Below, piece after piece: positions 55,348 to 64,000 of a stretch of 64,000 nucleotides of DNA (position 1 is the stretch's first letter; each line of letters starts with the position of its first letter). A program made the position numbers and the translations under genes. Below the pieces are notes generated by a model, which made no database searches, was not told the origin of the DNA, and saw only the letters and a program-made list of their open reading frames with translations. This DNA is from Candidatus Atribacteria bacterium (GTDB lineage: Bacteria; Atribacterota; Phoenicimicrobiia; Phoenicimicrobiales; Phoenicimicrobiaceae), in contig DOTB01000019.1 in NCBI GenBank assembly GCA_003513845.1, positions 1 to 64,000 on the forward strand. The letters are read 5' to 3'.

Positions 55348-56283
55348 TTATTTTTTTACTACTCTTAATATTTTGTTTTTTATCCGTTCAAAAATATTTA
55401 TATTTCCAAAACACAACTTAGAAGTAAGTAAATCTGCTTCCTGGTCCGCTAAAACAAACTCAGGATGTATAATTTTTGTAATTTCTTCTGTCTTAATCTT
55501 TGAAAAAATATTATCTTCGTCCCTAGTGTGTAAACTATCCCTATTGAAACCAATATTTGAAACTAAATTGACATTCGGCATTATACACAATCCATTATTA
55601 ATAAAACAGGTATAAGCCCACTGATAATCCCAAGTATTTATCTTATTATTGTATACTTTTTGGAAAACATTCATCCAATATTTTTGCTGTTGTTTTATTC
55701 GGAAAATATTTTTTATTTGATTCTCTCTTTTAAATTCATCAAAGCTTTTTATATCCACATCGTAACATTTCCAAGTTCTTCTCCAAGTAGCCCAACCCCA
55801 TATATGAGCATATTTAGAAAAATAATAAGTTCCTTCACCTCTTATCTTACCAAATTGAAAATTATTACCACTAATCATCATGATTCTCGTATCTTTTCGA
55901 TAATACTCCAGCAACTCCTGGCAAAACCAGAAAAAACTCTGGCTGGGTAGGCAGTCATCTTCTAATATAATTCCTTCTTCTACATTTTCGAAAAACCAGT
56001 CGATGGCAGAACTAACTGCAATCTTGCATCCTAAATTTTTATCCCGAAATAGTGTTTTTACTTCACAATCCCAATCAACTTGTTCTATTATTTTTCTTGT
56101 TTGCTTGCATTTTTCTTTTTCGCCTTCTTTATCTTCTCTCGGTCCATCTGCCGCCACAAAAAGCTGTTTTGGTTTTGCCTGCTTGATAGCATCAAATACT
56201 TTCTGGGTGGTATCCGGCCGATTAAAGATTAAAAACAATACAGGGGTTATAAGCGGACCAGGAGGTACAAATTTATCTTTCAT
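55348..56283 (-). CDS. GT-A-fold sugar transferase (nucleotide-diphospho-sugar transferase type)
   Basis: A 311-residue protein: LITPVLFLIFNRPDTTQKVF, LFVAADGPR, EEGIILEDDCLPSQSFFWF with the EDDC metal motif, and KYAHIWGWATWRRTWKCYD. This is the pattern of GT-A sugar transferases annotated as HlpA-like or nucleotide-diphospho-sugar transferases in capsule loci. A 35-codon epimerase relic overlaps its start. Confidence 0.85.
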   Translation of the reverse strand: MKDKFVPPGPLITPVLFLIFNRPDTTQKVFDAIKQAKPKQLFVAADGPREDKEGEKEKCKQTRKIIEQVDWDCEVKTLFRDKNLGCKIAVSSAIDWFFENVEEGIILEDDCLPSQSFFWFCQELLEYYRKDTRIMMISGNNFQFGKIRGEGTYYFSKYAHIWGWATWRRTWKCYDVDIKSFDEFKRENQIKNIFRIKQQQKYWMNVFQKVYNNKINTWDYQWAYTCFINNGLCIMPNVNLVSNIGFNRDSLHTRDEDNIFSKIKTEEITKIIHPEFVLADQEADLLTSKLCFGNINIFERIKNKILRVVKK

Positions 56284-56380
56284 TTCTTAATAACCTCTCA
56301 AAATAATTATCTAAAAATCTTTCACAAAGGTGTGAGCCAATAAATTCTGCCCCACCGGTTATGAGAATTTGTATTTTCAT
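56273..56380 (-). pseudogene. 35-codon relic of a sugar-nucleotide epimerase gene
   Basis: ATG 56380 opens MKIQILITGGAEFIGSHLCE, the NAD-binding start of an SDR epimerase with Glu for the usual Gly in GGAGFIGSH, then leaves homology and stops after 35 codons. It overlaps the next gene by 11 bases. It is what remains of a deleted GalE or RmlB-like gene. Confidence 0.75.
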
Positions 56381-57120
56381 AAAGAGCCTCCGATATTAAA
56401 AGAATCATTTATATAAAACACTGTATTCATTGTTTTCGCAACTAAATGATAATTCTTATTCATTAAAAATTTATAAATTTTAGAATTATCTGGATTATCA
56501 AAAGAAAAATTTAAATCTTCTACCAGAACAACATTTGGCTTATATTTACTCCAATCATTAGATGTTAAAACTTGAAAATCTAAACCTTCTACATCTACAG
56601 ATAGAAAATCTATTGTTATATTGCTGGGCAAATAAGCATCTAATACCTTTGCAAGAGTTAAAGTTTCTATTTTTAATTCATCAATAATTTTATATTCCTC
56701 TTTTTTATTTCTTTCTATGGATAGGGTTTTTGAAAAACCATTTAAAGCAGGCTCATTAGAACAATAATATATTAAAGTTTGCCGTTTATCAGAAATAGCA
56801 AATTCTAAATTTATATCCCTTGGTCTTATTCTTCTAAATAGCTCCATACACCCTGGCTTAGCATCAATGTTTATGCCTCGCCATCCTTTTTTATAAAAAT
56901 GGTAAGTGTTAGAAAAACGTTTCGGATGATGTGCGCCAACATCAACATAAAAACCGACTGTCTTTTTTTCTCCAAATATACTTCTTAAAATTATATCCTC
57001 TCCTCCCTGAGAATACGATTTCATTGCATAAATATCAAAAAATATACTTTTAATCTTAATAAAATATTTGTGATATTTAACAGGAATAATTTTTTTAATA
57101 ATCTTTTTCATCCTATTCAT
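56377..57120 (-). CDS. FkbM-family methyltransferase
   Basis: A 247-residue SAM methyltransferase of the FkbM type: SYSQGGEDIILRSIFG, GFYVDVGAHHPKRFSNTYHF (SAM motif I), INIDAKPGCMELFRRIRP and TIDFLSVDVEGLDFQVL. It methylates a hydroxyl, probably on a sugar of the glycan. Confidence 0.9.
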   Translation of the reverse strand: MNRMKKIIKKIIPVKYHKYFIKIKSIFFDIYAMKSYSQGGEDIILRSIFGEKKTVGFYVDVGAHHPKRFSNTYHFYKKGWRGINIDAKPGCMELFRRIRPRDINLEFAISDKRQTLIYYCSNEPALNGFSKTLSIERNKKEEYKIIDELKIETLTLAKVLDAYLPSNITIDFLSVDVEGLDFQVLTSNDWSKYKPNVVLVEDLNFSFDNPDNSKIYKFLMNKNYHLVAKTMNTVFYINDSFNIGGSL

Positions 57121-57128
57121 TTCCTTTT

Positions 57129-58457
57129 TTATATCCTTTTAATGCAACTTAACGGTGAAAATGATTTCAACATTAAAACAGAATTTTTATAAGTTTTTGG
57201 AATTAAAATAATTAAAAAAACTGAAACAAAATACGAAATAACTGTTGCAATTGCAGCTCCTTTTATTCCAAATTTTGGTATCAAAGTAATATTCAATATT
57301 ACATTAACAATTGCTCCCGTAAGCGAATTTAAAAATGATATTTTCGTATAATTTTCAGCTATTAAATATTGGCTACTTGCTACCCCTAAAAACACAAATA
57401 CTCCAGCCCAGACATATATCCGTAATACACCTGCAGCTTCTTGGTATTGAATGCCAAATAATAATTTTATAATATTATTAGATAAAAGCATAATTGGTAA
57501 AGCTATACCTATAGCTAACCAAACCATCAAATCATATAATTTTTGTAATCTCTCATAGTACAATTTTTCACTTATTTTTTTTGCATTAATTATTGCGGGA
57601 AAAACTGATTTCGTAATAGCCATCGGAATAAAATACCATACTTCTGATATTCTTACTGCTACCGCATAATTACCCACTGCTTCAGTATTTAACATGTTCT
57701 TAATCATCACTTGATCTATTTTCATATAAATAGAAATAGCTATACCCGATAATATTAATGGCCAGGAATCTTTTAATAAATTTTTTGCTAAACCGTAATT
57801 TATACTCCATTTTAGCAAACTTGACTTTTGTTTTGTATACATTACAATAAGCCCTGAAGCTAAAATTATGCTTTGGAGTAGGGTGACTATTGTAAAATAT
57901 ATAAGACCCATATTAAAATATATTAGTAAAAGCTTTATGGCAGCACATAAAATTGTGGTAAACACTTGAGCATAAACGGTATATTTTGATAAGACCTTTG
58001 CTTGAAAATAAAAATTTATTACATTGAAAGATTGAAAAATTGTTCCAATGGCGATTATAAAAATAAGTAAATTTGTAAAACTATCATTATTGGTAAATCT
58101 CACCGCAATGGCAATAATTGTAAGCACAAAAATAGAGCCAATGACTTTAAGAACAAAGGTTGTGCCTAATAACTCGTCTCTTCTTTTCTCATCTTTAACT
58201 AACTCTCTTACTACAATATTGTCTAACCCTAAAGCAGCAATAGCTGAGAAAAGACCTACAAAACTTCCCGCATAACTTAACAATCCAAAATTAGCCGGGC
58301 CCAAGTATCGAGCTACATATACACCAACAAAAAAAGTTACAGCCATTCCGATAATTCTCTCAAAGAATAGCCAGCTTGTGTTTACAAAATATCTTTTAAA
58401 CCCAGAAGATAATTGCAGTTTGTTAAATTTATCTTTTAAAATATTATTAATCTTCAA
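57129..58457 (-). CDS. wzx: polysaccharide flippase (Wzx-type)
   Basis: A 442-residue protein with 12-14 hydrophobic segments, of the MOP/polysaccharide biosynthesis export family: NTSWLFFERIIGMAVTFFVG, VARYLGPANFGLLSYAGSF and IDQVMIKNMLNTEAVGNYAV. It moves undecaprenyl-linked repeat units to the periplasm, where the Wzy-like protein at 47301 would polymerise them. No Wzz or outer-membrane exporter is in the window. Confidence 0.9.
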   Translation of the reverse strand: MKINNILKDKFNKLQLSSGFKRYFVNTSWLFFERIIGMAVTFFVGVYVARYLGPANFGLLSYAGSFVGLFSAIAALGLDNIVVRELVKDEKRRDELLGTTFVLKVIGSIFVLTIIAIAVRFTNNDSFTNLLIFIIAIGTIFQSFNVINFYFQAKVLSKYTVYAQVFTTILCAAIKLLLIYFNMGLIYFTIVTLLQSIILASGLIVMYTKQKSSLLKWSINYGLAKNLLKDSWPLILSGIAISIYMKIDQVMIKNMLNTEAVGNYAVAVRISEVWYFIPMAITKSVFPAIINAKKISEKLYYERLQKLYDLMVWLAIGIALPIMLLSNNIIKLLFGIQYQEAAGVLRIYVWAGVFVFLGVASSQYLIAENYTKISFLNSLTGAIVNVILNITLIPKFGIKGAAIATVISYFVSVFLIILIPKTYKNSVLMLKSFSPLSCIKRI

Positions 58458-58546
58458 TATAATTTTGACGCCTATCTATTATTTCAAAATATTCAGTATT
58501 TTTTAATCAATTAGAGTTTTTTACTTAATAACTTATAAATCATAAG

Positions 58547-59503
58547 TTATTGATCACAAGACAATTTCTTTTCAAACCAATTAATAGTTTTCTTTAACCC
58601 TTCGTTTAAGCTTATTTTTGGCTCCCATTGAAGGGTAGTTTTTATTTTAGTGATATTGGGTTTTCTTTGTTTTGGGTCATCCTGAGGTAAGCTTTTAAAT
58701 ATGATTGAAGATTTAGAATTGATTAGTCCTTTTATAATTTGTGCAAAATCTAATATTTTATATTCATCAGGATTTCCCAAGTTAAAGACTTCTCCGTTTA
58801 AATCTTTTGTAATAGCTATCTTAAAAATTCCCTCTACTAAATCATCTATATAGCAAAAACTTCGGGTCTGTGTCCCATTACCATAAACAGTTATAGGTTC
58901 ATTTTTTAAGGCCTGGGTTATAAAATTGGGAACCACTCTGCCATCATTCATCCTCATTCTGGGACCGTAGGTATTAAATATTCTTACAATTCTTATATCA
59001 ATTTTATGTTTTCTATAGTAAGCCATAGTTAGAGCTTCAGAGAATCTTTTTGCTTCATCATATACACTTCTTATACCTATGGGATTTACATTACCCCAAT
59101 AAGTTTCTGGCTGGGGATGAACCTTTGGGTCGCCATAAACTTCAGAAGTAGAGGCAAAAACATACCTTGCCTTTTTAGCTTTCGCTAACCCCAGAGTATT
59201 TATAGTTCCAAGAGAATCTACTTTCATAGTATGAATAGGATGATTAAGATAATCTACCGGTGAAGCGGGACAGGCAAAATGTAAAATGGTATCTATATCG
59301 TCAGGGACATAGATAAAATTGGTTACATCATATTTTATAAACTTAAATCTCTCGTTGCCTATTAAGTGAGCGATATTGCCCGGATTTCCGGTGAGAAAAC
59401 TGTCTAAACCTATTACATAAAATCCTTCTCTTATAAATCTATCACATAGATGGCTTCCTATAAAACCTGCTGCGCCTGTTATTAATACTTTTTTCATTTC
59501 CAT
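58547..59503 (-). CDS. UDP-glucuronate decarboxylase (UDP-xylose synthase)
   Basis: A 318-residue [22 protein letters not shown] (NAD site from residue 7), [38 protein letters not shown]148/K152 in YDEAKR, and [16 protein letters not shown], the block typical of UXS. It converts UDP-glucuronate, made by the dehydrogenase encoded just upstream, to UDP-xylose. Its start overlaps the ugd stop. Confidence 0.93.
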   Translation of the reverse strand: MEMKKVLITGAAGFIGSHLCDRFIREGFYVIGLDSFLTGNPGNIAHLIGNERFKFIKYDVTNFIYVPDDIDTILHFACPASPVDYLNHPIHTMKVDSLGTINTLGLAKAKKARYVFASTSEVYGDPKVHPQPETYWGNVNPIGIRSVYDEAKRFSEALTMAYYRKHKIDIRIVRIFNTYGPRMRMNDGRVVPNFITQALKNEPITVYGNGTQTRSFCYIDDLVEGIFKIAITKDLNGEVFNLGNPDEYKILDFAQIIKGLINSKSSIIFKSLPQDDPKQRKPNITKIKTTLQWEPKISLNEGLKKTINWFEKKLSCDQ

Positions 59504-60831
59504 ACCTCTTTCAGGTTAAAATTTTCTCTGCCTATACTATAATATTCAAATCCTTTCTTTTTCATAATTTTGGTAGAGAAAATGTTTCTTCCATCTATAA
59601 TTATGGGAAGTTTCATATTGTCTTTTATTTTGTCTAAATCCACATTTACAAATTCATCCCACTCGGTAATAATTAGCAAGGCATCTGCATCTCTTAAGGT
59701 GTCATATTTATCTTTAAAATATTTTAAGTTTTGTTTTTCGGGAAATATTGATTTGAAATTCTCAGAGGCCTTAGGGTCATAAAGTCTTAAGTTGGCCCCT
59801 GCTTCTTCAAGCTCCCTTACTATATTTATTGCCGGGGCTTCCCTTATATCATCGGTATTTGGTTTGAAGGCAAGCCCCCATACTGCTATATTTTTATCTT
59901 TAATTAACCATAATATATCTTCTATTTTTTCTACAAATTTAATTCTTCTTGTGATATTTATTTTTTCTACTTCTTCTAAAAGATTAAAGTCTACCCCATG
60001 TTCCTCGGCTATCTTTATAAAGGCTTTCACGTCTTTTGGAAAACAAGAGCCACCATAGCCTATGCCAGCTTTTAGAAAGTCTCTGCCTATCCTTTTATCA
60101 TATCCCATCCCTTCTGCCACGATATTTATATCTGCACCAACTTTCTCACATAAAGCAGATACCATATTGATGTAAGATATTTTTGTAGCCAGAAAAGAAT
60201 TTGAAGCATGCTTTATAAGCTCAGCTGTTGCGGGAGTGGTAATAATTAAGGGAACTTCTTTATCTGTAAAGGGTTTATAGATTTTTTCAAATATTTGTTT
60301 AGCTTTTTCACTTTCTAATCCTACTACTATCCTGTCCGGATTCATAAAATCATAAATAGCAGAACCCTCTTTTAGAAATTCAGGATTGGAGGCAATATCA
60401 AATTCTATATTTTTTCTGGCATATCTCTTTATTACTGTTTTAACCCATTGATGGGTATTTACCGGAACGGTTGATTTTTCAATTAGCAGTTTATAACTAT
60501 TCATAATTTTTGCTATCTTTATTGCTACTTCCTCTACCTGAGATAAGTCTGCTTTCCCATCGTCATTCTGGGGTGTACCTACACATAAGAAGATTATGTC
60601 GCTAAAAGTGATACCATCTTCTATTTTGTCGGTAAAATGAATTTTATTTTGTCTTATGTGTTTTTGGAGCATCTCTGTTAGACCGGGTTCATAGATGGGA
60701 GAAATTCCTTTAGAAAGTTTATCTATTTTTGAGGGCAATTTATCAACACACATAATTTCGTTTCCTAATTCTGCAAAACCTACGGTAGTGGTCAAGCCCA
60801 CATATCCTGCACCGATTACAGTTATCTTCAT
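59494..60831 (-). CDS. ugd: UDP-glucose 6-dehydrogenase
   Basis: A 445-residue dehydrogenase: [20 protein letters not shown] (NAD site), [36 protein letters not shown], and [14 protein letters not shown] with the catalytic Cys (C263). It oxidises UDP-glucose to UDP-glucuronate. It is the promoter-proximal gene of the minus-strand polysaccharide cluster. ATG 60831 is chosen because GGAGG sits eight bases upstream. Confidence 0.95.
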   Translation of the reverse strand: MKITVIGAGYVGLTTTVGFAELGNEIMCVDKLPSKIDKLSKGISPIYEPGLTEMLQKHIRQNKIHFTDKIEDGITFSDIIFLCVGTPQNDDGKADLSQVEEVAIKIAKIMNSYKLLIEKSTVPVNTHQWVKTVIKRYARKNIEFDIASNPEFLKEGSAIYDFMNPDRIVVGLESEKAKQIFEKIYKPFTDKEVPLIITTPATAELIKHASNSFLATKISYINMVSALCEKVGADINIVAEGMGYDKRIGRDFLKAGIGYGGSCFPKDVKAFIKIAEEHGVDFNLLEEVEKINITRRIKFVEKIEDILWLIKDKNIAVWGLAFKPNTDDIREAPAINIVRELEEAGANLRLYDPKASENFKSIFPEKQNLKYFKDKYDTLRDADALLIITEWDEFVNVDLDKIKDNMKLPIIIDGRNIFSTKIMKKKGFEYYSIGRENFNLKEVWK

Positions 60832-61199
60832 ATGATTATCCTCCAATCAGTTAATTATTTTATTAATGGAGTGTCAAAAACCCTTATAAAATAAGCCTTT
60901 TGAGCTTTATCTAATATAACGCTCCTCACGGCGTTTATTTGGAAGAAGATAGGGTTTTACCTTAAGGACTTCAAATAAATGCGCTACAGGCAATTTAGGT
61001 AACTTTCTCTTAAAAGCCTTATATACCAAGGCTTTCAAGAGCTAAAAAAGCTATTTTTGGCACTTTTTTACTTGTTTTTTAGACAGTTTTAGGAATTAAT
61101 ATTTTTTATAATTTTAAGAGGGTTCTGAAACCCTTGTATATTAAGCATTTCAAGGTGCGAGGTAAATAGGTAAGTTATGTCTTTTTAAGTTGTAGGTAG

Positions 61200-61310
61200 A
61201 GATTGCTTCGGGTGCACAGAAGCTCTCTCGCAATGACAGTAATATTATTATAATAGGCAAGATGCCTACCCTACGGATTATGCGGGTCGGATGAATCCGA
61301 CCCCTACCTT
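61200..61310. repeat. composite hairpin repeat in reverse orientation (D-F-C)
   Basis: D (GAGATTGCTTCGGGTGCACA with CTCTCGCAATGAC), F (GGCAAGATGCCTACC) and C (GGGTCGGATGAATCCGACCC, 61285-61304). Orientation is opposite to the copies at 29-31 kb. Confidence 0.78.
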
Positions 61311-61379
61311 GCCCTATTACAGAATGTTCATAATGTGAACTTATATAAAATATAGCATAGAAAGAATGACGTGTTAATT

Positions 61380-61530
61380 TACCAATCAAAAAACAATCTA
61401 CCAATCGGCCAATCTACCAATCAAAGAACAATCTTCCGATCTGCCGATCACCCAATCGGCCAATCTGGCAATCGGTCAATCGGTCAATCTACCAATCAGC
61501 CAATCTGCCGATCTGCCAATCGGCCGATCA
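61380..61530. repeat. 8-bp repeat array, copy 1
   Basis: About 17 imperfect octamers of the form CCRATCNN (CCAATCGG, CCAATCTA, CCGATCTG and so on). It is followed by a ~70-bp segment that also follows array 2 at 63452. Confidence 0.85.
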
Positions 61531-61557
61531 AGTTCAAAAACAAATCCAATACTAAAA

Positions 61558-61600
61558 TCAATTGCCAGATTTTAAATAAGTCATTAAACCATTTATTTGT
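61558..61600 (-). pseudogene. 3' remnant of a four-helix-bundle (S23/IVS-type) gene
   Basis: On the minus strand this encodes INGLMTYLKSGN and a stop, the C-terminus of a four-helix-bundle protein. The same tail occurs at 63470-63513. Everything upstream is missing. Confidence 0.7.
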
Positions 61601-61658
61601 AAAGTTTTCGGTTTTCGGTATTATTATTTCTTTTAATTCAACTTACTCTGGTAAATTA

Positions 61659-62963
61659 TTACTTCTCCAGTAACCATTTCCATAAAGGAATATATTTTAT
61701 CTGGTTATTTTCAAACTTTTCCTCTCTTTGTTCATTGGAAGTAATTATCAACAAATTTGAGCATTTTAATTCTCGGCTGGCTTTCATTAAAGCTTTTATC
61801 TCTCTTTCTTTGGTTTGATAATCAGATAAATCAAAACAACACTGAATAAGAGAAGTAATCTTTTTTCCTTCTTTAATTATAAAATCTACTTCTTCGTCAT
61901 TAGTTTGATAGTAAAAGACTTCTTCGTTTGGTTTTAAATCTTTTCTTAGTAGAGAAAGAAAAGTCAAATTTTCTAGTTTAATAGCTTTATTATCACCTAC
62001 TATCGCCTCAATAAAACCATTATCTACAGAATAAATTTTAGAAATACTTTGTTCAACATTTTTTAAAGACCAGGAAAATTTCCTTAAAGGGAAAAAGATA
62101 AAAGCATCATTAAAATATTCCAAGTAATTATATAAGCTATTCTTGCTTATTTTAATATTCAGTGATTTTAAAAAATTGTAGAATTTATAAACAGAAAAAG
62201 CCTTTCCTTTAATTAGGTAGTTAAACATTATTTTTATTACTTTCAGGTTTCTTAGGTTATGTCTTTCCATAAGATCTCGGAAAATGGTCACTTCTATAAT
62301 CTCATTAATCAATCTTTTGCTTTCTTGCGGATAAAGAAGTAATTCAGGGTAACCTCCCCAGGAAAGATATTTCCCAAAGGCATTTAACAAATGTGCCTTT
62401 TCCTCTGAAGATAAATATTTTTGGTAGTTGATATTTTTTAATCTTAAATATTCTTTAAAGGAGAAAGGTAAAAGCAAATAAGTCAGCGTTCGACCCCGAA
62501 GAGAGGTAGCGATTTCTCGAGATAAAAGTTTTGAGGAAGAGCCAGAAATAAAGACATAGGCATTTCTTTTATCCAAAATATCTCTTATAAATATCTCCCA
62601 ATTTTCGATAGTTTGTATTTCATCAAAAAAAAGCCACACCTTTTGTTTTTTATTTTCTGGATAAAGTTCGTAAAATGTATCTAAGAGGAAAGTTAGATCT
62701 TTTACATCCATACCTACCAAACGTGGATTTTCAAAATTTATATATAAAGTTTTTTCTTTTCTATTTTCTTTTTGTATTAATTTTTTTATTAAGGAATAAA
62801 GGAAGAAAGTTTTGCCACTTCTTCGGGGACCTAAAATAGTAATTGCTCTATTTAAGGGAATTTCCAGGTTAATCTGGTTTAATAAATCTCTTTCTATCAA
62901 AGGTGGTAAACTATTTTTTTGATAATCTAATATTATTTCTGATAATATCTCTTTTTCTATCAT
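61659..62963 (-). CDS. AAA-type ATPase with DUF4143 domain
   Basis: A 434-residue protein: Walker A GPRRSGKT (45-52), Walker B VWLFFDEIQ (D114, E115), sensor-like VFISGSSSKLLSREIAT, then SWGGYPELLL and a C-terminal DUF4143 region with EVDFIIKEGKKITSLIQC, resembling a PD-(D/E)XK nuclease core. Such genes are frequent and often in genomic islands; function unknown. It stands alone, between two octamer arrays, with a hairpin (63035-63073) upstream. Confidence 0.88.
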   Translation of the reverse strand: MIEKEILSEIILDYQKNSLPPLIERDLLNQINLEIPLNRAITILGPRRSGKTFFLYSLIKKLIQKENRKEKTLYINFENPRLVGMDVKDLTFLLDTFYELYPENKKQKVWLFFDEIQTIENWEIFIRDILDKRNAYVFISGSSSKLLSREIATSLRGRTLTYLLLPFSFKEYLRLKNINYQKYLSSEEKAHLLNAFGKYLSWGGYPELLLYPQESKRLINEIIEVTIFRDLMERHNLRNLKVIKIMFNYLIKGKAFSVYKFYNFLKSLNIKISKNSLYNYLEYFNDAFIFFPLRKFSWSLKNVEQSISKIYSVDNGFIEAIVGDNKAIKLENLTFLSLLRKDLKPNEEVFYYQTNDEEVDFIIKEGKKITSLIQCCFDLSDYQTKEREIKALMKASRELKCSNLLIITSNEQREEKFENNQIKYIPLWKWLLEK

Positions 62964-63034
62964 TTTATGATAACCTGTAAATAATAAACTTATTAGCTTA
63001 CTTTATTGGATATATCTCATTCACTATAGTAATT

Positions 63035-63073
63035 ATATAAAGGGAAATATTTTATATTTATTTCCCTATATAT
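63035..63073. promoter_or_regulatory. AT-rich inverted repeat upstream of the ATPase gene
   Basis: TATATAAAGGGAAATA, an 8-base loop, then TATTTCCCTATATATA. It lies about 80 bases upstream of the ATPase start and may be an operator or a terminator for other transcripts. Confidence 0.45.
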
Positions 63074-63189
63074 AATACATATATTATATTATTATATTTA
63101 ATGTAAAAAAGCAAGCTTCATTTTATAACTTACTGAAAATAGGCCTAAAATATCACCATAATAACTTCTAATACCCCAATCAGCTGGTT

Positions 63190-63451
63190 TGCCAATCGGC
63201 CGATCGATCAATCTGCCAATCGGCCAATCGGCCAATCTACCAATCTGCCGATCAGCCAATCTGCCGATTTGCCAATCGGCCAATCTACCAATCTGCCAAT
63301 CTATTTTAATCTGCCAATCTGCCGATCTGCCAATCTGCCGATTTGCCAATCGGCCAATCTACCGATCTGCCAATCCGCCAATCTGCCAATCTACCAATCT
63401 GCCGATCAGCCAATCTATATTAATCTGCCAATCGGCCAATCAAATTCAAAA
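63190..63451. repeat. 8-bp repeat array, copy 2
   Basis: About 31 octamers CCRATCNN in register, broken twice by TTTTAATCTG and TATTAATCTG. The third base toggles A/G and the last two vary (GG, TA, TG, AG, CG). Because 8 and 3 share no factor, all frames repeat every 24 bases and stay open on both strands. Confidence 0.92.
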
Positions 63452-63469
63452 ACAAATCCAATACTAAAA

Positions 63470-63762
63470 TCAATTACCAGATTTTAGATAAGTCATTAAA
63501 CCATTTATTTGTTTGGCTATCTTTTTTGCTTCTTGATAAAGCTGATTAAATTCAGCTTGAGAAATATAATTCAAATCTAAAGCAATATATAAATCATTTT
63601 GTACTTCCGCAGCTGATGCTCGTGCAATAGATAAAAATTTGAAAATTCTTTATCTGACCTTCTATCAAAACCTTCAGCAATGTTGGACATAATAGATACT
63701 GTAGCTCGCCTTACTTGTGAGGTTAATCCATATAATTCTTCTTTGGGAAATTTGTTGGTTAA
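63470..63762 (-). pseudogene. four-helix-bundle protein (23S IVS/S23 type), truncated and frameshifted
   Basis: Minus strand: TNKFPKEELYGLTSQVRRAT, VSIMSNIAEGFDRRSDKEFS, then after a one-base loss in a short T run (63633-63637) LSIARASAAEVQNDLYIALD, LNYISQAEFNQLYQEAKKIA and KQINGLMTYLKSGN, stop. This is the standard four-helix-bundle family found in rRNA intervening sequences and elsewhere. The N-terminal ~25 residues are replaced by octamer repeats (63766-63792). Confidence 0.85.
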
Positions 63763-63765
63763 ATC

Positions 63766-63792
63766 TGCTGATCAGCCAATCTGCTAATCGAG
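63766..63792. repeat. 8-bp repeat remnant
   Basis: CTGCTGATCAGCCAATCTGC and TAATCGAG: three to four octamer units at the other side of the four-helix-bundle gene. Confidence 0.7.
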
Positions 63793-63855
63793 TTGTAGTT
63801 AGTATTAAATACGAGTTTATAGTCAATATTTGAACTATTAAATCGTTAAAAGCCT

Positions 63856-63989
63856 TATATAGCAAGCCTGATAACTTCTTCATCGATTATCGCTGGCGAT
63901 TTTTCTGCAACATATATTACATCATATTTTTGATCTCTTAGCCAGTCTACAATCGGTTTTTCTACATTCTCATCAATAAGAAATTCCAT
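63856..63989 (-). pseudogene. DUF5615 (PIN-like) protein, N-terminal fragment with frameshift
   Basis: ATG 63989 opens MEFLIDENVEKPIVDWLRDQ and KYDVIYVAE, the start of a DUF5615 PIN-like toxin-type protein. The frame is lost at an A4 run (about 63901-63904); one added base restores KSPAIIDEEVIRLA before a stop at 63856. Family members continue for another ~65 residues, missing here. Confidence 0.75.
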
Positions 63990-64000
63990 AATTTACTTTA

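Larger units (their letters stand above)
60832..61658. other. gene-free region upstream of the polysaccharide cluster
   Basis: No gene is supported. It should hold the promoter of the cluster, but I see no strong consensus. Present are AAGGCTTTCAAGAGCT-type inverted segments (60880-61070), an inverted-orientation composite of hairpin repeats (61200-61310), the first octamer array (61380-61530) and a 13-codon remnant of a four-helix-bundle gene (61558-61600). Confidence 0.6.

Noticed and set aside
63190-63451. CRISPR array
   Set aside because: The repeat unit is 8 bp with no unique spacers and no cas genes; it is a short tandem repeat.
63098-63487. Open frames on both strands of the octamer array (peptides such as NLPICQS and DWQIGRLA)
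   Set aside because: They are a consequence of an 8-bp repeat without stop codons, lack ribosome sites, and have no non-repeat sequence of their own.
63674-63883. 69-codon minus-strand frame at the end of the window
   Set aside because: It crosses the end of the DUF5615 fragment and the four-helix-bundle gene in the wrong frame.

Overview
The window comes from an AT-rich, Gram-negative-type (diderm) bacterium. The evidence is an outer-membrane beta-barrel with Omp85-like features fused to a metalloprotease (18506-21703), a lipoprotein signal, and a rodA/PBP2/mreD rod-shape locus next to a B12-binding radical SAM gene. The low G+C, the many palindromic repeats and the gene mix suggest an uncultivated anaerobic lineage of the Atribacterota/Aerophobetes kind. 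This is an impression only; the window has no rRNA or phylogenetic marker to settle it. I recognised no rRNA, tRNA or CRISPR array.

Layout. (1) 0-9 kb, minus strand: radical SAM protein, RodA, PBP2, a zinc/manganese-type ABC transporter (permease, ATPase, binding protein) lying between PBP2 and MreD, then MreD bracketed by two copies of a ~90-bp MITE-like element. mreB and mreC are not here. (2) 9-14 kb: lipid-linked sugar genes: a fusion of a degenerate WecA-like membrane domain to a WecG/TagA glycosyltransferase, a sugar-nucleotide epimerase, an intact WecA/MraY-type transferase, and a phosphoglucose/phosphomannose isomerase. (3) 14-26 kb: surface lipoprotein, membrane-anchored amidohydrolase, a REP-associated transposase (RAYT) with its palindromes, the peptidase-propeller-barrel protein bracketed by inverted 74-bp palindrome pairs, a sugar-1-phosphate nucleotidyltransferase, a geranylgeranyl-reductase-like flavoprotein, and psuK/psuG for pseudouridine breakdown. 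(4) 26-29.3 kb: three consecutive toxin-antitoxin operons, each ended by the same hairpin repeat. (5) 29.3-33.8 kb: a decayed phage- or plasmid-like island with a lambda-O-like replication initiator that carries iterons inside its own gene, a sigma factor split into region-2 and region-4 genes by a repeat, MazEF, a truncated glycosyltransferase and holin-like genes. (6) 33.8-60.8 kb, all minus strand: a Wzx/Wzy-type polysaccharide cluster running from ugd and UDP-xylose synthase through flippase, glycosyltransferases, gmd/fcl (GDP-fucose) and polymerase to a PglC/DegT/CapD amino-sugar module, with one IS element inserted. Its middle (50.6-56.4 kb) is visibly decaying: one nonsense mutation, two homopolymer frameshifts, one deletion chimera and one 35-codon relic. 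(7) 61-64 kb: a DUF4143 ATPase between arrays of an 8-bp repeat that adjoin fragments of a four-helix-bundle gene, then a broken DUF5615 gene.

How the parts work together: sections 2, 3 (nucleotidyltransferase) and 6 make nucleotide sugars (UDP-GlcNAc derivatives, UDP-xylose, GDP-fucose) and build undecaprenyl-linked glycans for the cell surface. Section 1 builds the rod-shaped wall. Sections 4, 5 and 7 are accessory DNA. At least seven families of palindromic repeats run through the non-coding DNA and at several places enter coding sequence, where they supply stop codons, C-termini or apparent N-termini.
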